This document shows positions 1-13,706 of a stretch of 64,000 nt of DNA, one piece after another (within the stretch, counting starts at the first letter, position 1; each line of letters opens with the position of its first letter). The DNA is from Citrus sinensis (Eukaryota > Streptophyta > Magnoliopsida > Sapindales > Rutaceae), in assembly GCF_022201045.2 (NCBI RefSeq), contig NC_068562.1:1922001-1986000 (forward strand), in the 5' to 3' direction. Both the position numbers and the translations under genes were made by a program. Below the pieces are notes generated by a model. The model searched no databases. It saw nothing but the letters and a program-made list of their open reading frames with translations, and was not told the DNA's origin.

Positions 1-206
1 TTCACCAACTTGCGCTGAGGCTGAGGCTGAGGGCAGGGATTGGTCCGTTGCTCCTTCCCCTCCGAGGGGTTCCTCACTTCCTTGTTTAAATTTGCCCAGT
101 TATAGCCACCAAAACGCTGCCGTCTATTGGGAGAAATACCTTTCCTTTGGCCGAATTGTAGAGTCACTGTGGGCGACTGGGCGGCTTTTAAAACGTAACT
201 GGGTAA
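1..206 (-). other. Possible exon or leader running off the left edge
   Basis: This tract is GC-richer than the DNA around it and, read on the minus strand, stays open to the window edge in more than one frame. One frame gives a basic, Gln/Pro/Arg-rich peptide containing RRQRFGGYNWANLNK. No ATG, clear splice site or known domain is visible, so it may be a 5' leader or the first exon of a gene lying to the left. I do not recognise a family. Confidence 0.25.
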
Positions 207-2618
207 AATGTCAAAAACTAAGAAATTTGCGAGTCTCAATCTCAATATTGAATTATTGAGCAGAATTATTTGCTATCTAATAAATGTTTTGAACACCTTT
301 TTCTTTTTAAATACTTTTAAATACTTTATATATTAATAAAATTTATACTTTACAAGTAGAAGTATTCAAGGTATAGATGCTATGGTATGGGAGATAGAAT
401 GTAAAGAGGAATCGTGATGTGTGTTTGTAAATGTGAGAGCCGCACAAAGTGAAAAAAAAAACAAAAAAACAAAAAACAAATATTTTTTAAAACTTAATAA
501 ATAGGTGCTTTCAGGAATTAAGTGTTCACTCTTAGTTGCCGTGAGGTAATATTTTTATGTTTACACGAAAAAAAATCTATGCATTTAAAAAGAAAAAAAA
601 AATAGTCAACGTTTCTTAAAGGCATACTATATTCCTTATGCTAGGGTATAATGGTGCTTTCCTATATTTGAAACGTCAGAATTTTTTTATCCCCCAGTCA
701 ATTACGCCATAAATTCGGATGCAAATTGATAAGATCCACATTGCAATTGCTTCTGCGCCAGTTACACGCTGTCCTCTATTAGCTTCTACTTACGTAAACA
801 ATCCCAGTATTCTTTTAAGATGTCGAAAAGGTGATAATTGAAGTACAAAATCAAACCATGCATAATGCACGTTTCGAAGCTTTCAATTCGCAAATGACTA
901 CTTCAGAGTATCCATGCCTTCCACTCAGGATCCACTCAGGATTCTCAAAGAAGTAAGACTCAAAACCGAAAAGCTGCAAAGGCTCCATCCGAAAGATTCT
1001 TTATAAACTGAAACCGTCATCAGAATTCAGTTCCACAGAAGTTGTATGAAATTTTAAGAATAAAAATTAAGGCAAAAAAAAAAGAGAAAAGTTTGCCTAA
1101 AATGATTCTATCTGGGAACATAACAAATTAGCTTTATCAATGAATGTTGTGTATTATGAAAGACATGCGTTTATCACCCTCACAGATAGTCGAAGAATGA
1201 TATAGATCGGAATCGGATACTTTTGATATTAACCAGCCATAGCTCCAGAGTCTTGACTTCAAGATCTTCATCATTCACTCCTCTGATGAACTCAAGCTGA
1301 AGAAAAGACCAATTCTAATATGTAAATTAATTGCATAATTCTATTTCATATGTTTCACAGAACAATAAAACTACAGAGATATGAACAATTGCCTTCACAT
1401 AATACATATTCAGTCACATTAACTCATACCATTTCACTAAAGTGAACATGGATCATTAGTACCGGTATGGTTATTATGTACAATACTTCCTGCTCACTGC
1501 ATGTCTCTTAGGCAGAGATTGCCAACTTTATAACTACCGGCCAAAATATTCACTTCCTTCATCTACCATCAATATCATCCTCTTCTTAGTTTCCCCTAGT
1601 TTGCTCCAACTCTATTGTACAAGAAGAATAGAGCTGAGGAAGATAGCTGCCTTATCCCTCATGGCTTTTGTTTTATATTCTTCAACGTAAGCCAATTTTT
1701 TATTGGGGAAAAAACATAATATACAAAATTTAGATTCTGAAGAAAATAAAATAGGGATCATCTACCTTCCTGTGTTCCCTCTCATGACTGTAATCAATCA
1801 CTAGTAATCGTCAGTAAAGGACACACTTATTCTTTTCCACACAAAATTAAAAAAAAAAAAAGGACACACGTATTAAATGTTATTAACAAAGATTTGCTTC
1901 TTTACCACCCATCATCGTAGAAAACCACCCAACTTGTGGCTAAACTGACAGCTACGACAGCCCTCACTGATTTTCTCTCCAGCATAATGCCATCCAAGGA
2001 ATAGTACTTCCCTTAGTTTTAATTATTAGATTACAAGATTCAGTCACAGGCATAATAAAACTAAGTTGCAAGAGCAACTGATGTTATCTGACAAACTATT
2101 TTTTATTGTTATCTCCATTCTTTCTCCTAAACAACATTAATTTTTACCGTCAGCTATACATGTGATAATCTCCTGGCAAGACATAAAAACATTAACCCAC
2201 AAAGATTATCCCCTTCCAGGTGCAACAAAGTCCCCTCCACTCTTTAATAACAGGTCTCCTCATGAAGTAATCAAACTAACTATCATCTTCCGACTTGATA
2301 CACTATTGGAAACGCCTACAGCAGAATATATTTCAGATAAATAAGTTAGATCTCGTAGGTCACGGGTCAGAGAACACTTTTCATAGTAAATATCCAACAA
2401 GACAATCAAGATTCATCCTGTTCAGGGATATCACAAAGGAAACAGCAAAACATACATCAATTCAACAACCATCAAATCCTAGAAACAACCCAAGCATTCA
2501 TAATCATAACAAACGAACCACCATAACACCTTTCCGCCGAATAAAAAGGAAGAAGAAAAAAGAAATGAACAAGCAGCCTCGAAAACATTATATCACGAAT
2601 TAGTCATGTAAAAGTACC
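207..2618. other. AT-rich intergenic region
   Basis: There is no convincing complete gene here. The region has many short A and T runs. One minus-strand tract at 1184-1296 looks like an internal exon and is listed separately. The part nearest 2618 probably contains the 3' UTR of the bL12 gene, which is read leftward. Confidence 0.5.
1184..1296 (-). other. Candidate internal coding exon, unknown family
   Basis: On the minus strand a 113 nt tract starts after a pyrimidine-rich acceptor (..TTCTTCAG) and ends at a GTGAGG donor. In the frame open from the acceptor it reads LEFIRGVNDEDLEVKTLELW and continues to ..SISFFDY, which has coding-like composition. I could not place it in a family and found no partner exons with confidence. 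It could belong to a gene continuing to the left edge, or be a relic. Confidence 0.3.
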
Positions 2619-3176
2619 TCACTCCATGGAGACTTGAGCGCCAACTTCCTTCAGTTTAGCAACAATTTTGTCAGCCTCGTCTTTGGTAACGCCCCTTTTC
2701 AACAAAGTGGGAACTTTCTCTACCAACTCTTTAGACTCTTTCAGCCCCAAACCCGTAAACCCTCTAACTTCCTTAATCACCTTAAGCTTCGCCTCAGCAC
2801 CATACCCTGCCAGCTTCAAATCGAACACCGTCTTCTCTACTTTCTCCTCTGCCTTTCCGGTCCCAGTTCCTCCTCTCGCGGTGGCGCCCTTCACGGAAAA
2901 CCCCATTCCGGGCATCATTACGCACATGTTCGGCATTTCCTTAATTCCCAATTTGTTCCGCACGACATCGGCCAGGTCCATAACTTCGACCAGACTGAGG
3001 CATGATATTTCGTCGACGATTGAGGCAACCTTCTCCGACGGTTCTTGTGAAGGAGTGCAATAATCACGTGCCGAAATTCGATTAAGGAGATGACTGTTCG
3101 TGGCACTTCTAGGGTTTTGAAGGGAGGATTTGAAATTTCGGGACACGTGTAGGGTAATGAACCGTAAATGTCTCAT
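2619..3176 (-). CDS. Mitochondrial ribosomal protein bL12m (L7/L12)
   Basis: An intronless reading frame of 185 codons. Residues 1-45 or so are rich in Arg, Ser and Asn with few acids, as expected of a mitochondrial presequence. Residues about 48-80 (IVDEISCLSLVEVMDLADVV) match the L12 N-terminal dimerisation region. A Gly/Ala/Thr-rich hinge follows, and residues about 118-185 form the L12 C-terminal domain, with the family signature around VIKEVRGFTGLGLKESKELV and the ending GAQVSME. bL12 forms the ribosomal stalk that recruits translation factors. The presequence and the absence of plastid-type features favour mitochondria. The length fits plant mitochondrial L12 precursors. The first ATG of the frame is used; none lies upstream in frame without an intervening stop. 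Confidence 0.92.
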   Translation of the reverse strand: MRHLRFITLHVSRNFKSSLQNPRSATNSHLLNRISARDYCTPSQEPSEKVASIVDEISCLSLVEVMDLADVVRNKLGIKEMPNMCVMMPGMGFSVKGATARGGTGTGKAEEKVEKTVFDLKLAGYGAEAKLKVIKEVRGFTGLGLKESKELVEKVPTLLKRGVTKDEADKIVAKLKEVGAQVSME

Positions 3177-3748
3177 TTTCTCGGGGAGTTAAAACGGAAA
3201 ATGGAAATTGCTTTTTATGAGTTTATCAAATGAATGCATTCATCTGGATTCGAATTAGATGGTCATGGTGTGATCCTTTTTTTGGGTTTTTTTTTCAAGA
3301 CTCAAGACTCTGCATAAACCCCATGAGGCTTCGAGCACGGCTGAGGAGAATTAGTTGGTATTTTACTTTTATGACCCTTTTTAAGTCTATGGATTTTATG
3401 GGCATGGGCCACCATTTGTTGGTCTATTTGCTTTTTGGCCCAGTATATTTCGGCTGCCAGAGCCGGCCCTTCCTTCGTAGCCGGCTGATTCGTGAACGTA
3501 TTATGTAATTTACAGCGAAATTATGTTCTCATTTCACTTTCTTTTCTCATTAAGAAAGTACGTAGTAACATGAAGCTTCAATAAGCACAAAATTCCACAA
3601 ATTTCCATTCTTACAAATCCAGATCACAAAGGCTAGCAACTACAACAAGATACACAAACGAAGATTTTCAATCGTAAGGGGATGAAAAGAACATGATACA
3701 GAAGCTGATAAACACAATAATAATTTACTCCTTTTGGCGGTTTAAGAG
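3177..3748. other. Intergenic region with bL12m promoter
   Basis: This is the gap between the bL12m start and the peroxidase stop codon. It should hold the bL12m promoter on its left side and the peroxidase 3' UTR on its right side. A short plus-strand reading frame is present but its composition is not protein-like. I see no repeat here. Confidence 0.5.
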
Positions 3749-5026
<1,278 letters not shown>

Positions 5027-5151
5027 CTAGTATTTTGTTTTTCACTTTCAAAAGCAAGACTTGTATGGAAGAAGACTCGAAATATATATATATGAAAACT
5101 GAATAAAGGAAACTTCCTGCGATGAGATGAGAGTTAAAAGTGAGTTATGAG

Positions 5152-5159
5152 TATTTATA
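5152..5159 (-). promoter_or_regulatory. TATA box of the peroxidase gene
   Basis: The minus strand reads TATAAATA, about 135 nt upstream of the peroxidase ATG. A transcription start about 30 nt downstream would give a leader of roughly 105-110 nt. An AT dinucleotide run nearer the ATG (about 5083-5092) is less likely to be the TATA element. Confidence 0.6.
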
Positions 5160-6880
5160 GAGGAGACTTAGTAGAATGTCTTGAGAAAGAGACAATTGAA
5201 GGGAACAAAATGTTGGAGTTGGTGACTAACAGCTTCGCATCAATTTCAAGAAGATACGAAACCATCGCTATTCGCTAGTTGGTAGCTTTCTATATCTGTT
5301 GGCTGACTAGTTCACCACCACATTACCGTACATGTCTTCTTAGCTGATAACAGCGAAGCAAAACTTTTGGAGTTCCATAATTTACAAGTACTTACATAAG
5401 GAAAAATACCTCATTTGATTTTGATCAGTCTATATAATATCAACTGCGTCTGATTTGAACATCTTAAGCTTCCTTGTGTCCTTTGCAAACTTCAAACCAA
5501 AGCTTAAATTTTGCCGTGTATTAATAAAAAAAAAAAAAATTGTCATGTTCAAAAAGTTCAACTGCGTAGACAAGCGTTTCATGTACAAGTATAATTAAAT
5601 CCTTCTTTTCCTTTGTCAACTTGAGGTGCCAGTACAAGTTTCATATTGTACTACCAAGATAATTAAACGTGATACTTGGTAGAAGATTAAACCCTGAGTC
5701 AGGTCAACCTGGTACTATATGTTTTATCAGTTGAGTCTTCACCCAAAGACAAGCTTGAGAACAAAAGCAACAAAAGAGCTGGAGTAGACTCAACTGCTCT
5801 GTGGAAAAGCCAATCGTCTCGATCAATTATCACTTATTTAATTATTTTCTACCAAAAGTGGCGCTTGATAAAAAATTCTGAAAGTGAAAGGAAGCCTAAT
5901 TGCCAACTAGCTAGAAGCAGTCATATGATTTCGTATATTCATGACCATTGTGACTTAGTTTTCTGAGTTTAATACTTTCATTCATCAAGTTACTTGGAAA
6001 AGACTCTACTCTGTCTCTTTCCTTTTCTTTTTTTTTCCCCCTGTGCTACACACAATTGGGCTCATATTAAACTCAACGCTTTTGTGAGTTTTTGACCTCA
6101 TAACCTTTTGAAATTATTATTATTATTATTATTTTGTGTATTATCGGGTGTAGAGGGAATCTAATCTAAAGCATGATGTGAGAATATTAGGTTAATCAAA
6201 TTAAACAGAGTAGCATCATGATAAAAAATTGAAGACATAGCTAGGGTTGGACAGCTACTCCTCAAAAAGCTTCAACAGTTTAATCCTTCGATCGCAAGCG
6301 ACCTCTTCAATTAAAGTATATGTGCATGCGGAATGAGAGTTAAGAGACAAAGCCAATATTTAAGATCTCATTGTCTGATTCTTTAGATAAAAATCTGGGA
6401 TTACCGTCCACGCGTCAACTCCATGAACTTGACGAAGACTTGGCATGTGATTTCTTATGTCAGGAGTCCGGACTCGGCGGGTCCATGCTTCATACGTGTG
6501 AACGAGCCACTACCCCCCCCCCCCCTCCATATCAATCATAATTAATCAATTAGTTAAAAAATATCATTGCTTTTGAAGCCAATAAATCTGCCTTCCTAGT
6601 TCCTACTATTCTTTTCTTTTTTTTTTCTTTTTCTTTTTTCCTGAAAGAGTCTTCCTAGAATCCTAGTTCCTACTAATTCAGAAGATAAAAGAGATCAGAG
6701 GTGGCATGCTTTATGAGTTTGAAAGATCATTCGAATTCCTACTTTACAACCGACAAAGAAAAGTTTGTATCCCACCAATAAGTTACTCACATGTAAATCT
6801 GCCTGAGTAAAGCTTGGTGAACACTAATTTCCCCCTCTTTGCACTGTAGCAATGTGCTAAAATTTTGAAAAGCGCGGATG
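5160..6880. other. Intergenic region, peroxidase upstream DNA
   Basis: AT-rich sequence holding the distal peroxidase promoter and, toward 6880, the 3' flank of the next minus-strand gene. It contains an (ATT)n microsatellite at about 6117-6134, a C run near 6513-6526 and a pyrimidine-rich tract near 6610-6640. No gene is visible. Confidence 0.6.
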
Positions 6881-9800
6881 TCAAATTGAACCATATTTTC
6901 TTTCACTTGTTGTCCGTGTTCCTTGAGCAGCAGCAGGGTGGTGCTCCCACGAGGCTTCATTCCTAAAGCCACCGTTCAGATCTTCTGCTCGCGAGTAGCT
7001 TTGTCCTGCTCCACTCACCTGTTATTACACCCCATAATTCAGCCCACTGTTAGAAGGAAAGCGAGTGAGATAGAAATTGGGAAGTCAGAATCAGCCTGCT
7101 GCAAAATGGACTGAACTGAAATGCCTTACTCGGCAAGATCCCATCACCATTTAGACGAACCTTGAGGAAAACATGAATTTGTTCATTCGAGAGAAAAGGA
7201 AATAGAAAGAATCTTCCATCTTATTGACTAGGGTATGAGTACAATATAATTCGAGGCATGTATGTTATACCAATATCATCATATATCACATATTTTGCCG
7301 GTAAAGGCTATGGCAGACCCTGCCTCATAGCTGCAATCAGACAAGCCTATACCGTTTAAACCTGATAATATCATCCTTAGGACAAATAGGCCATTCCAAA
7401 ACAGTCCCATCAGTCTCGCATCTAAGCAACTTAACCAAGATTTGAACATTAAGTCCACAAACGCCAAAATTATAATTACTCACAGTTTCCAAACACGCTG
7501 AAAGAATTGTCATGCCTGGCAATGCATCAATCCCATGCTGTATTCAATAAAAAATTTAGTAGATACATAATTAAAAAAATATTGAAAAAAGAGGAAAAAA
7601 AAGAAGAAATAAGAAAGAATATCTGTATGACACACCACTTGTTCCACTCGTGTCTTGTAAATGAAACCTCCACAACAAAATAGTGTTGATGCGACAATGA
7701 ATCTGCTTCATGGCAATTCATTCAATTAAAAACAACTAAACAAGCACTGTTTTTATTTTAACTCAAGGGAAAAGTGATTATTTATTTAATAAAAACACAG
7801 TAAAGGTATGGACTGGAATTTAGCTAGGTCGATGATTCAAATATTAACAATAAAAAAAAGGGATAGAAATTTATTTCCATGGGGGAAAGATATAGAATTC
7901 CACGATTACCTTGTTAAACCATTAACCGGGTGAAAGCCTATTCCATTAACTAGTTAAGATATGTTTGTCTTTACAACAAATAGTGGGAACAGCACAGAAT
8001 TTTGAACCAGGAAAGGAAACTGGAACTTTTATTCATTAAGCCTTACACATCAAAATTCAAAAACATAAGAAAGTCAAATGATACAGGTTATTGTGACAAA
8101 AGAGTCAATGAGTCAAACTGAGTCACACTAACCATCTCCTACTATCACTCGACATGATTCTCTCTCTCCTTCTTCACTTTACGACTCTCTAAAAATTCTC
8201 CTTGTTTCTCTCTCTTACAGGACATATTGTTTGGTCATTTATTTATTTTATATCCGAGACAAATAAAAGATGATTTACTAGTTGGCAATCGTCTATGACA
8301 TACAAGGTAGATCAAATCAATATCAAGCAGATGTTAGCATGACATGTAAATTTCTACAGTTTGCACAATCTAACAAATTCTCTTATTACTTCAATGACAG
8401 AAACTGAGTAGGAATTTCGTACATGCAAGATATCACTCCAAATGTTGCCCATCCTCTTGCAGAGTCTCCTCCCTGATCCTGTCTATATTCTGCAAATTTA
8501 AAATAAACAAGGAAGAGATCAGTACAACACAAAAATTGGACTGAAACATCAACCTGAAGTTATTAGCTCAAATTGAAGCAAGGCCAGCTTTTGTTGATGT
8601 TTTGCACTACAATCATTACCACCACTAGCCCAACAAATTTTCTGCCTCAGATCACCTTCTCTTATTGCCCTCTCATAGAAAAACGCATTTCTGACTAAAT
8701 TCAGTGAACATATGGCATTGCAGGGGGACCCAGTCACATTCAATGTATTTTAAGGATATATTACAATTGGATATCCACAAACAAGTTCTATAGCAAAATT
8801 ATAGTAGCAACATAGAGCAACAGACTCATCCAAATACAAAGGACACAGCTGTGGATAAAGACCATCACAGAATGAGATAGAGCAATTTAGCTAAATGAAA
8901 AGAAATGAACTTACCACACATCTTGGTAAGAAAAAACTGAACGGGCTCATAACCCTCTATTGGTATGGTGATATTAACTCCAAATGGCATACTATGGGCC
9001 TTCTCACCTGAAAAGGATAAAAATGAAAGTTCAGATTCAGAAGATAAAAAACAAAGAAATATCAATATCCCTGTAAGCAGTGAATCATACATCTCCAATC
9101 TACAATCAACACTGTGGGAGACAAAGTTGTAGGGGGGCTCCCAGTTGCCCCAGATCCCGATAACTTAACATTGAGGCCTTTTTCTGGAGAAACCTGGAAA
9201 GGAACACAAATAAGCAAAGATCAAGTATGAAGCAAAGTTTTTCATTACTAAAAAAAATTTCCATCTGCTGCACTAAAGAAATTTAGGCATACCTTGAAAC
9301 TCGGTTTCCGCACCAAAGTGGAAACAGAAGCAATTGCAGATATATAAAGGGCCACGTTAATCTGTTCGGTCCTGAAGCTGCATGGTGAAACAACAACAGA
9401 AACAAATCTTTTTGATGAATCAAATTATAAATAACTACTAAAAACGAAAAAAGGTCAAATTCCAAACAAAATATATAATACTGATTGCATACCTAAATTC
9501 ATGGTGAGACCTTTGAAAACCTATTTGAGTCATGCCATTGTAAACCTTCAAATTGACAAAAAAATCTTTTTATTAAACATTGTCCTATCTCTATACATAT
9601 TAGCATATCTCATTTGATGAGGTTTTTAAAGTTTCTTACAATTTCTGATGATCGGGGATTAAAACCAACAGTAAAGCCCTCAAAAACCCGTGGACCTGGT
9701 TTCTCACATGGAATGGCAAGTTCGACAAAAGCTCTGCAAGAGAAGAAATAGCCTAGAATAAGAGAATTCACTACAATTGATTTTAACAGATTGTTTCCAA

Positions 9801-12800
9801 AAAAAAAAAAAAGGATAAATGGTCAGTTCTGGAAAGCAATTGTAACTCAGGTTTAGTATTTTTTATCCAATTTCTTTCCAAATCAGTGCATGTTCCATTT
9901 GCAATTAAAACCTAAGACTATGATTTGGGTTACTCTGCATTTCTAATATGCAAGTGTTCCCTTATCAAAGTAGAAGACCTTCCACCATGCAGTATTGTAT
10001 GAGAGTTCTTTCCAGCAAGCTTTGGATTACCAATCATCAACATTGCTCAGTCTTATTGGAATCTCTTACAAAACTTTGTATTCCTATATTCATTAATCAT
10101 AATCAATAGACATCAGAATTTTTTTTATATAGTTAACAATTTATCTTCTATTTAAAAAGATTTTTACAGGCCCTTTACATAACTATTCTACCAAAACATA
10201 ATTAAGAAGTTGCAGATTTTCTGTTTATCGCTGTCAAAAATTTAAATGCTAACAGGCCTCCATTTTGTAAACTATGCATCTTCAGCACATTAAGTGCAAA
10301 TTTCTAGTCTTGATATCACAGAAGTGACATACTTCAATTATATAATAAGTGAAGGAACTCGATATTACAGTAAATGAAAAAATTAATCCAAGATAAACTG
10401 GAACTCAATGTGCTACAAATAAGACCTGCAACTTGACTCATAAGTAACACGGCAAATGCATCCGAATCCACCTGAGATAAGACAAGAAAAGAGGAATTAG
10501 GTCTTAAAAGTTATTTTGAGTTACAAAGACACCTCAGACATGGACGGTTAATATTGAAATAGGCAGTGAAGGAAAAGAACATAGCATCCAAGATAATAAC
10601 CAAACAATCGGCGGTGCCTGTCCCAACCAAAAGGCACACTCGCAATCTATCTGAAAAATGCATGGCATGCAAATGATTGAGAATGAGGAAATCAAAGAAA
10701 CCCAGATTATAGTAGATTTTCATCTCCTAATCTCATACAATACGATTCCAATTAAACAGTCCTCTCTCTTCAAATAGCTGGCCTCCAATCAAGGAGGCAG
10801 GATGATTGCATCAAGTTAATAGTTTGTAGCGACAAAGACATGAAATTATCCTTATTGGTAAAATCTCATGTTGAAAACAAGAGGTCCGGGGTTTGAACCC
10901 CACTAACATGGGTGGGAAGATAATTGGGTTGACTGATAATAATAATAAGAAGAAGAAGAAGAAGAAGTAGACATGAAAACTACATTTCAAAAACATCAAA
11001 GCTAGCATTTCCTTAAAATGAAGCATTGCATTAGAGCATAATCATAAAGGGAAAAGCATAAAGGTTAGGATACACTGGATAATGCTTCTATGAACTTCTC
11101 ATTAAATCAAATTATTTATTTAGTAATTACTGTTTTTACCAAGACACTGTCTTCTCCGGTTAAGCATTTACAAACCTCCATAGAACTTCCTTGATTCATA
11201 AATTACTTAAATGAATCTCCTAATTCTGCTTATTAATTATTCTTCCAAATCTCAAAATAGAGGTCTCCCTGACATTGGAGATATTCGCAAATTCCACAAT
11301 TTCAATGAGGGTAAATATCAATTCCAGAGCATGAAGGGACAAGATGTCGGAAGTCAAACATGAAAAGCTTACAAACCTTTGCATTGTCCATTTGAACAAT
11401 TCCCGCAAATAATATTTACCTGAGATGTTGCCAGCAAAAAAATAATAATAATAAAATCATTAATTGCACATATGAGTACATGCGGGATGATGATACATGG
11501 ACAAAGGAAGTTGAGTCTATGAATTGTAAGATCAACTCACTAAAACTTGAAATTTTAAAAACAACAGTAATGTCAACCAATTCCCACATTTTGATATAAC
11601 AAACCTGTGCTGTACGTCCCCTTTTATCATAACTGTCTTCACACTTCAGAAGGTCACCATTGTAAAACCCCTGGAAATACAAAAGAAACTTCAATACATC
11701 AGGCCCTACCAAATCTGACACTATGGATCATGTAGAAACTTCCACATTGTAGTCTACAATGTGGCATCAATTTAAAATTTTCTGATAAAAAAAATAAAAA
11801 ATAAAAATTTTGAACTCTTGGACTGAGAGAGTTAGTCCTCTTATTGTAGAGAAAGAAAAATAAAGGGAGAGGGGGTGGTATGATATGTATGACATAAGAA
11901 GAAAATTCCATTTCCATTTCCATTCCAAGATTGATGTTCATCCTTTAGCAATGATTTCTATTTCTTCATACTCTTCTAAACAGATCTAACATAAGTCAAC
12001 TGACAGATTTGCAACATTTTTTCCTGAAAATAAAAGAAGGCAATTGTTTTTCAAAGAGGAGCGCAAAACAAGGACATCCCAAGAGGTCACTGATCTTAGT
12101 ACTGCTCTCACGCAAGCATGCTTAACTACAAAGTTACTGTTCTTTTAGTCTCTCTTCTCTGCATATAATTTCTGTCTTTGACTATTTCAGCTACAATGGC
12201 TTCACTCATTCTCATTATTATTTTGCTTCTCATCATGATGTTACTTACCCAGAGACAGCAAGTGAGACAGACAGAGATAAAGAGAAGGAGAGACACTACT
12301 CTGGCAGTCTACAACATCGCACTGCAATGAAAGTGCCCCTGCTTGACTTATGAGTACTAAGTTCAAAGGCAGTAATTAACAGAGCTTACTTGAACAAAGT
12401 CAACATGGCCTGAACCAGCCACAAAGCCGTTGAATCCATCAAATCGACCAAAATCTACATATCCCTGCATAAGTGTGAGCTTCTCAGCAGTGTATAAATT
12501 ACATTTAAATCACCTGAGAGAACATGCATAATGTACACACAGAAACAAATTATTTTAGACCCCAAACGCAAACTTAGAAGTATCGTTCATTTGCTAACAG
12601 CAGGATCAAATAACACATTTTTCTTTCCTTTTTTTTTTTTTAACTAATGAAAATCGAAGTATTTGCAGCAATGTTTGAGAATTTTTACTTTTTTAGGTAT
12701 AGTAATGAAATTATTAGTCTAGCTGAGCATGTTCAATTAATAACAAGGAAAAAAAACCATAATGATTTAGTACTTCAGTACATGGTGTTAGGGACTACCA

Positions 12801-13706
12801 TTTGAGATCTACGCTCCACATCTTTGCAAAATCGAACCACCAAATCCGAGTCCTGTATGATGACAAGCATAAGATGAAATCCATGGACACTAAAATCTAT
12901 TACTATGGAAATTACAGCCGCACAAGGACGTTACCTTATCTTCATACTCAAAAGGCAACCCAATCCAGCTACTCTGATTAGCAACTTAAGGGAAAACAAC
13001 CTCATTGCACAGTAGAGCCAAAATTTAAATGAAGCGTGTATAGGGACAGAAAAGAAAGTCACTGAGGTGCATCTTGGAGTCCATTCGGCATGTTTAAATC
13101 CGATTTTATGTCTACCGAATAGTGGTTAGTTGAAATACAGAAATAGATGAAAGCGTTTTATATATATTTATTTTCTAATGCGCTTGTCAGCTAACAAAAG
13201 TACTTCTTCAAGAAGCACTAGAAAAGCACTTTCCCCGAAGTGCTTTCAAAGAAGTCATCTTTGTGAAAAATGTGGAAATAATGGTGCGTTTGAGAGTGTT
13301 TTTTATAGAAATTTTTCTGTAAAAAACACTCTCAAATGCACCATTATAACCTCGTCTTGCACAAAGATCGTAAATCATTGAAACATTGTTTAGAATATAA
13401 GTAGCCTATTATTCTTTTATTTAAACATGAAATTGATTTCATGCAGAGTAATGCTGGATACGAAATCAACAATGCGACTGGAATTATCGAGAGCGTAGCA
13501 CTTGGATCTCGGAACTGCAACTGCGACAGTTCCAAGTCCCTGTAAAACAACAGCTGGAATGGAAAAAAGAAAATAAAATAAAATAGATTATATCGAGACT
13601 CAAAATCTACGCAATCTCAGCATAATCAAATGGCAACATTACCGGTGACTAATATCAATAAGTAATCCAATAAGCTCGCCTTCAAATGGCATCCTTCACT
13701 TCTCAT
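6881..13706 (-). CDS. Type I secretory-pathway membrane protein, unknown function
   Basis: I assembled 17 exons, all with GT..AG introns and continuous phase: 13706-13643, 13553-13462, 12973-12935, 12852-12799, 12464-12390, 11670-11605, 11419-11377, 10471-10426, 9733-9640, 9545-9493, 9377-9293, 9193-9091, 9007-8915, 8489-8423, 7702-7639, 7537-7484 and 7018-6881. The CDS is 1230 nt (409 residues). A hydrophobic N-terminus (LLDYLLILVTAVVLQGLGTV) looks like a signal peptide. A Cys-rich lumenal region follows, with the stretches CGNCSNGQCKGGFGCICRV and GFTVGFNPRSSEI. One membrane segment lies at about residues 317-341 (ISCIFIVASTLFCCGGFIY), then a tail of about 68 residues containing HGIDALPGMTILSACLETV. 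I recognise it as a conserved plant protein (At3g44150-like from memory) with no established role. The layout resembles ATG27/MRH-type receptors, but that is inference only. Intron 2 carries a foldback element (13255-13372). Confidence 0.85.
10937..10968. repeat. Compound AAT/AGA microsatellite in an intron
   Basis: A short AAT run passes into about eight AGA units inside the intron between exons 6 to 8 of the membrane-protein gene. It is a simple sequence repeat without further features. Confidence 0.8.
13255..13372. mobile_element. Foldback MITE in intron 2 of the membrane-protein gene
   Basis: Two nearly perfect arms face each other: 13279-13306 and 13319-13346, sharing the core GGTGCGTTTGAGAGTGTTTT with about one mismatch. 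The similarity of the flanks (CATCTTTGTG against its complement in CACAAAGATC) extends the inverted repeat outward to about 13255-13372. The structure is that of a small non-autonomous DNA element. A 17 nt piece of the same core recurs at 24935-24951. No target duplication was found. Confidence 0.65.

Noticed and set aside
2295-2603. Plus-strand open frame of about 100 codons
   Set aside because: Composition is Asn/Lys/Thr-rich as expected from AT-rich non-coding DNA, and it ends in a low-complexity Lys run with no family signature.
7279-7522. Minus-strand frames around exon 16 of the membrane-protein gene as separate small genes
   Set aside because: They are read-through of exon 16 into its intron; the splice model with a GTGAGT donor at 7483 is better supported.
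11699-11941. Minus-strand open frame next to exon 6 of the membrane-protein gene
   Set aside because: It lies in an intron and its translation is a low-complexity Phe/Pro-rich string from T and C runs.
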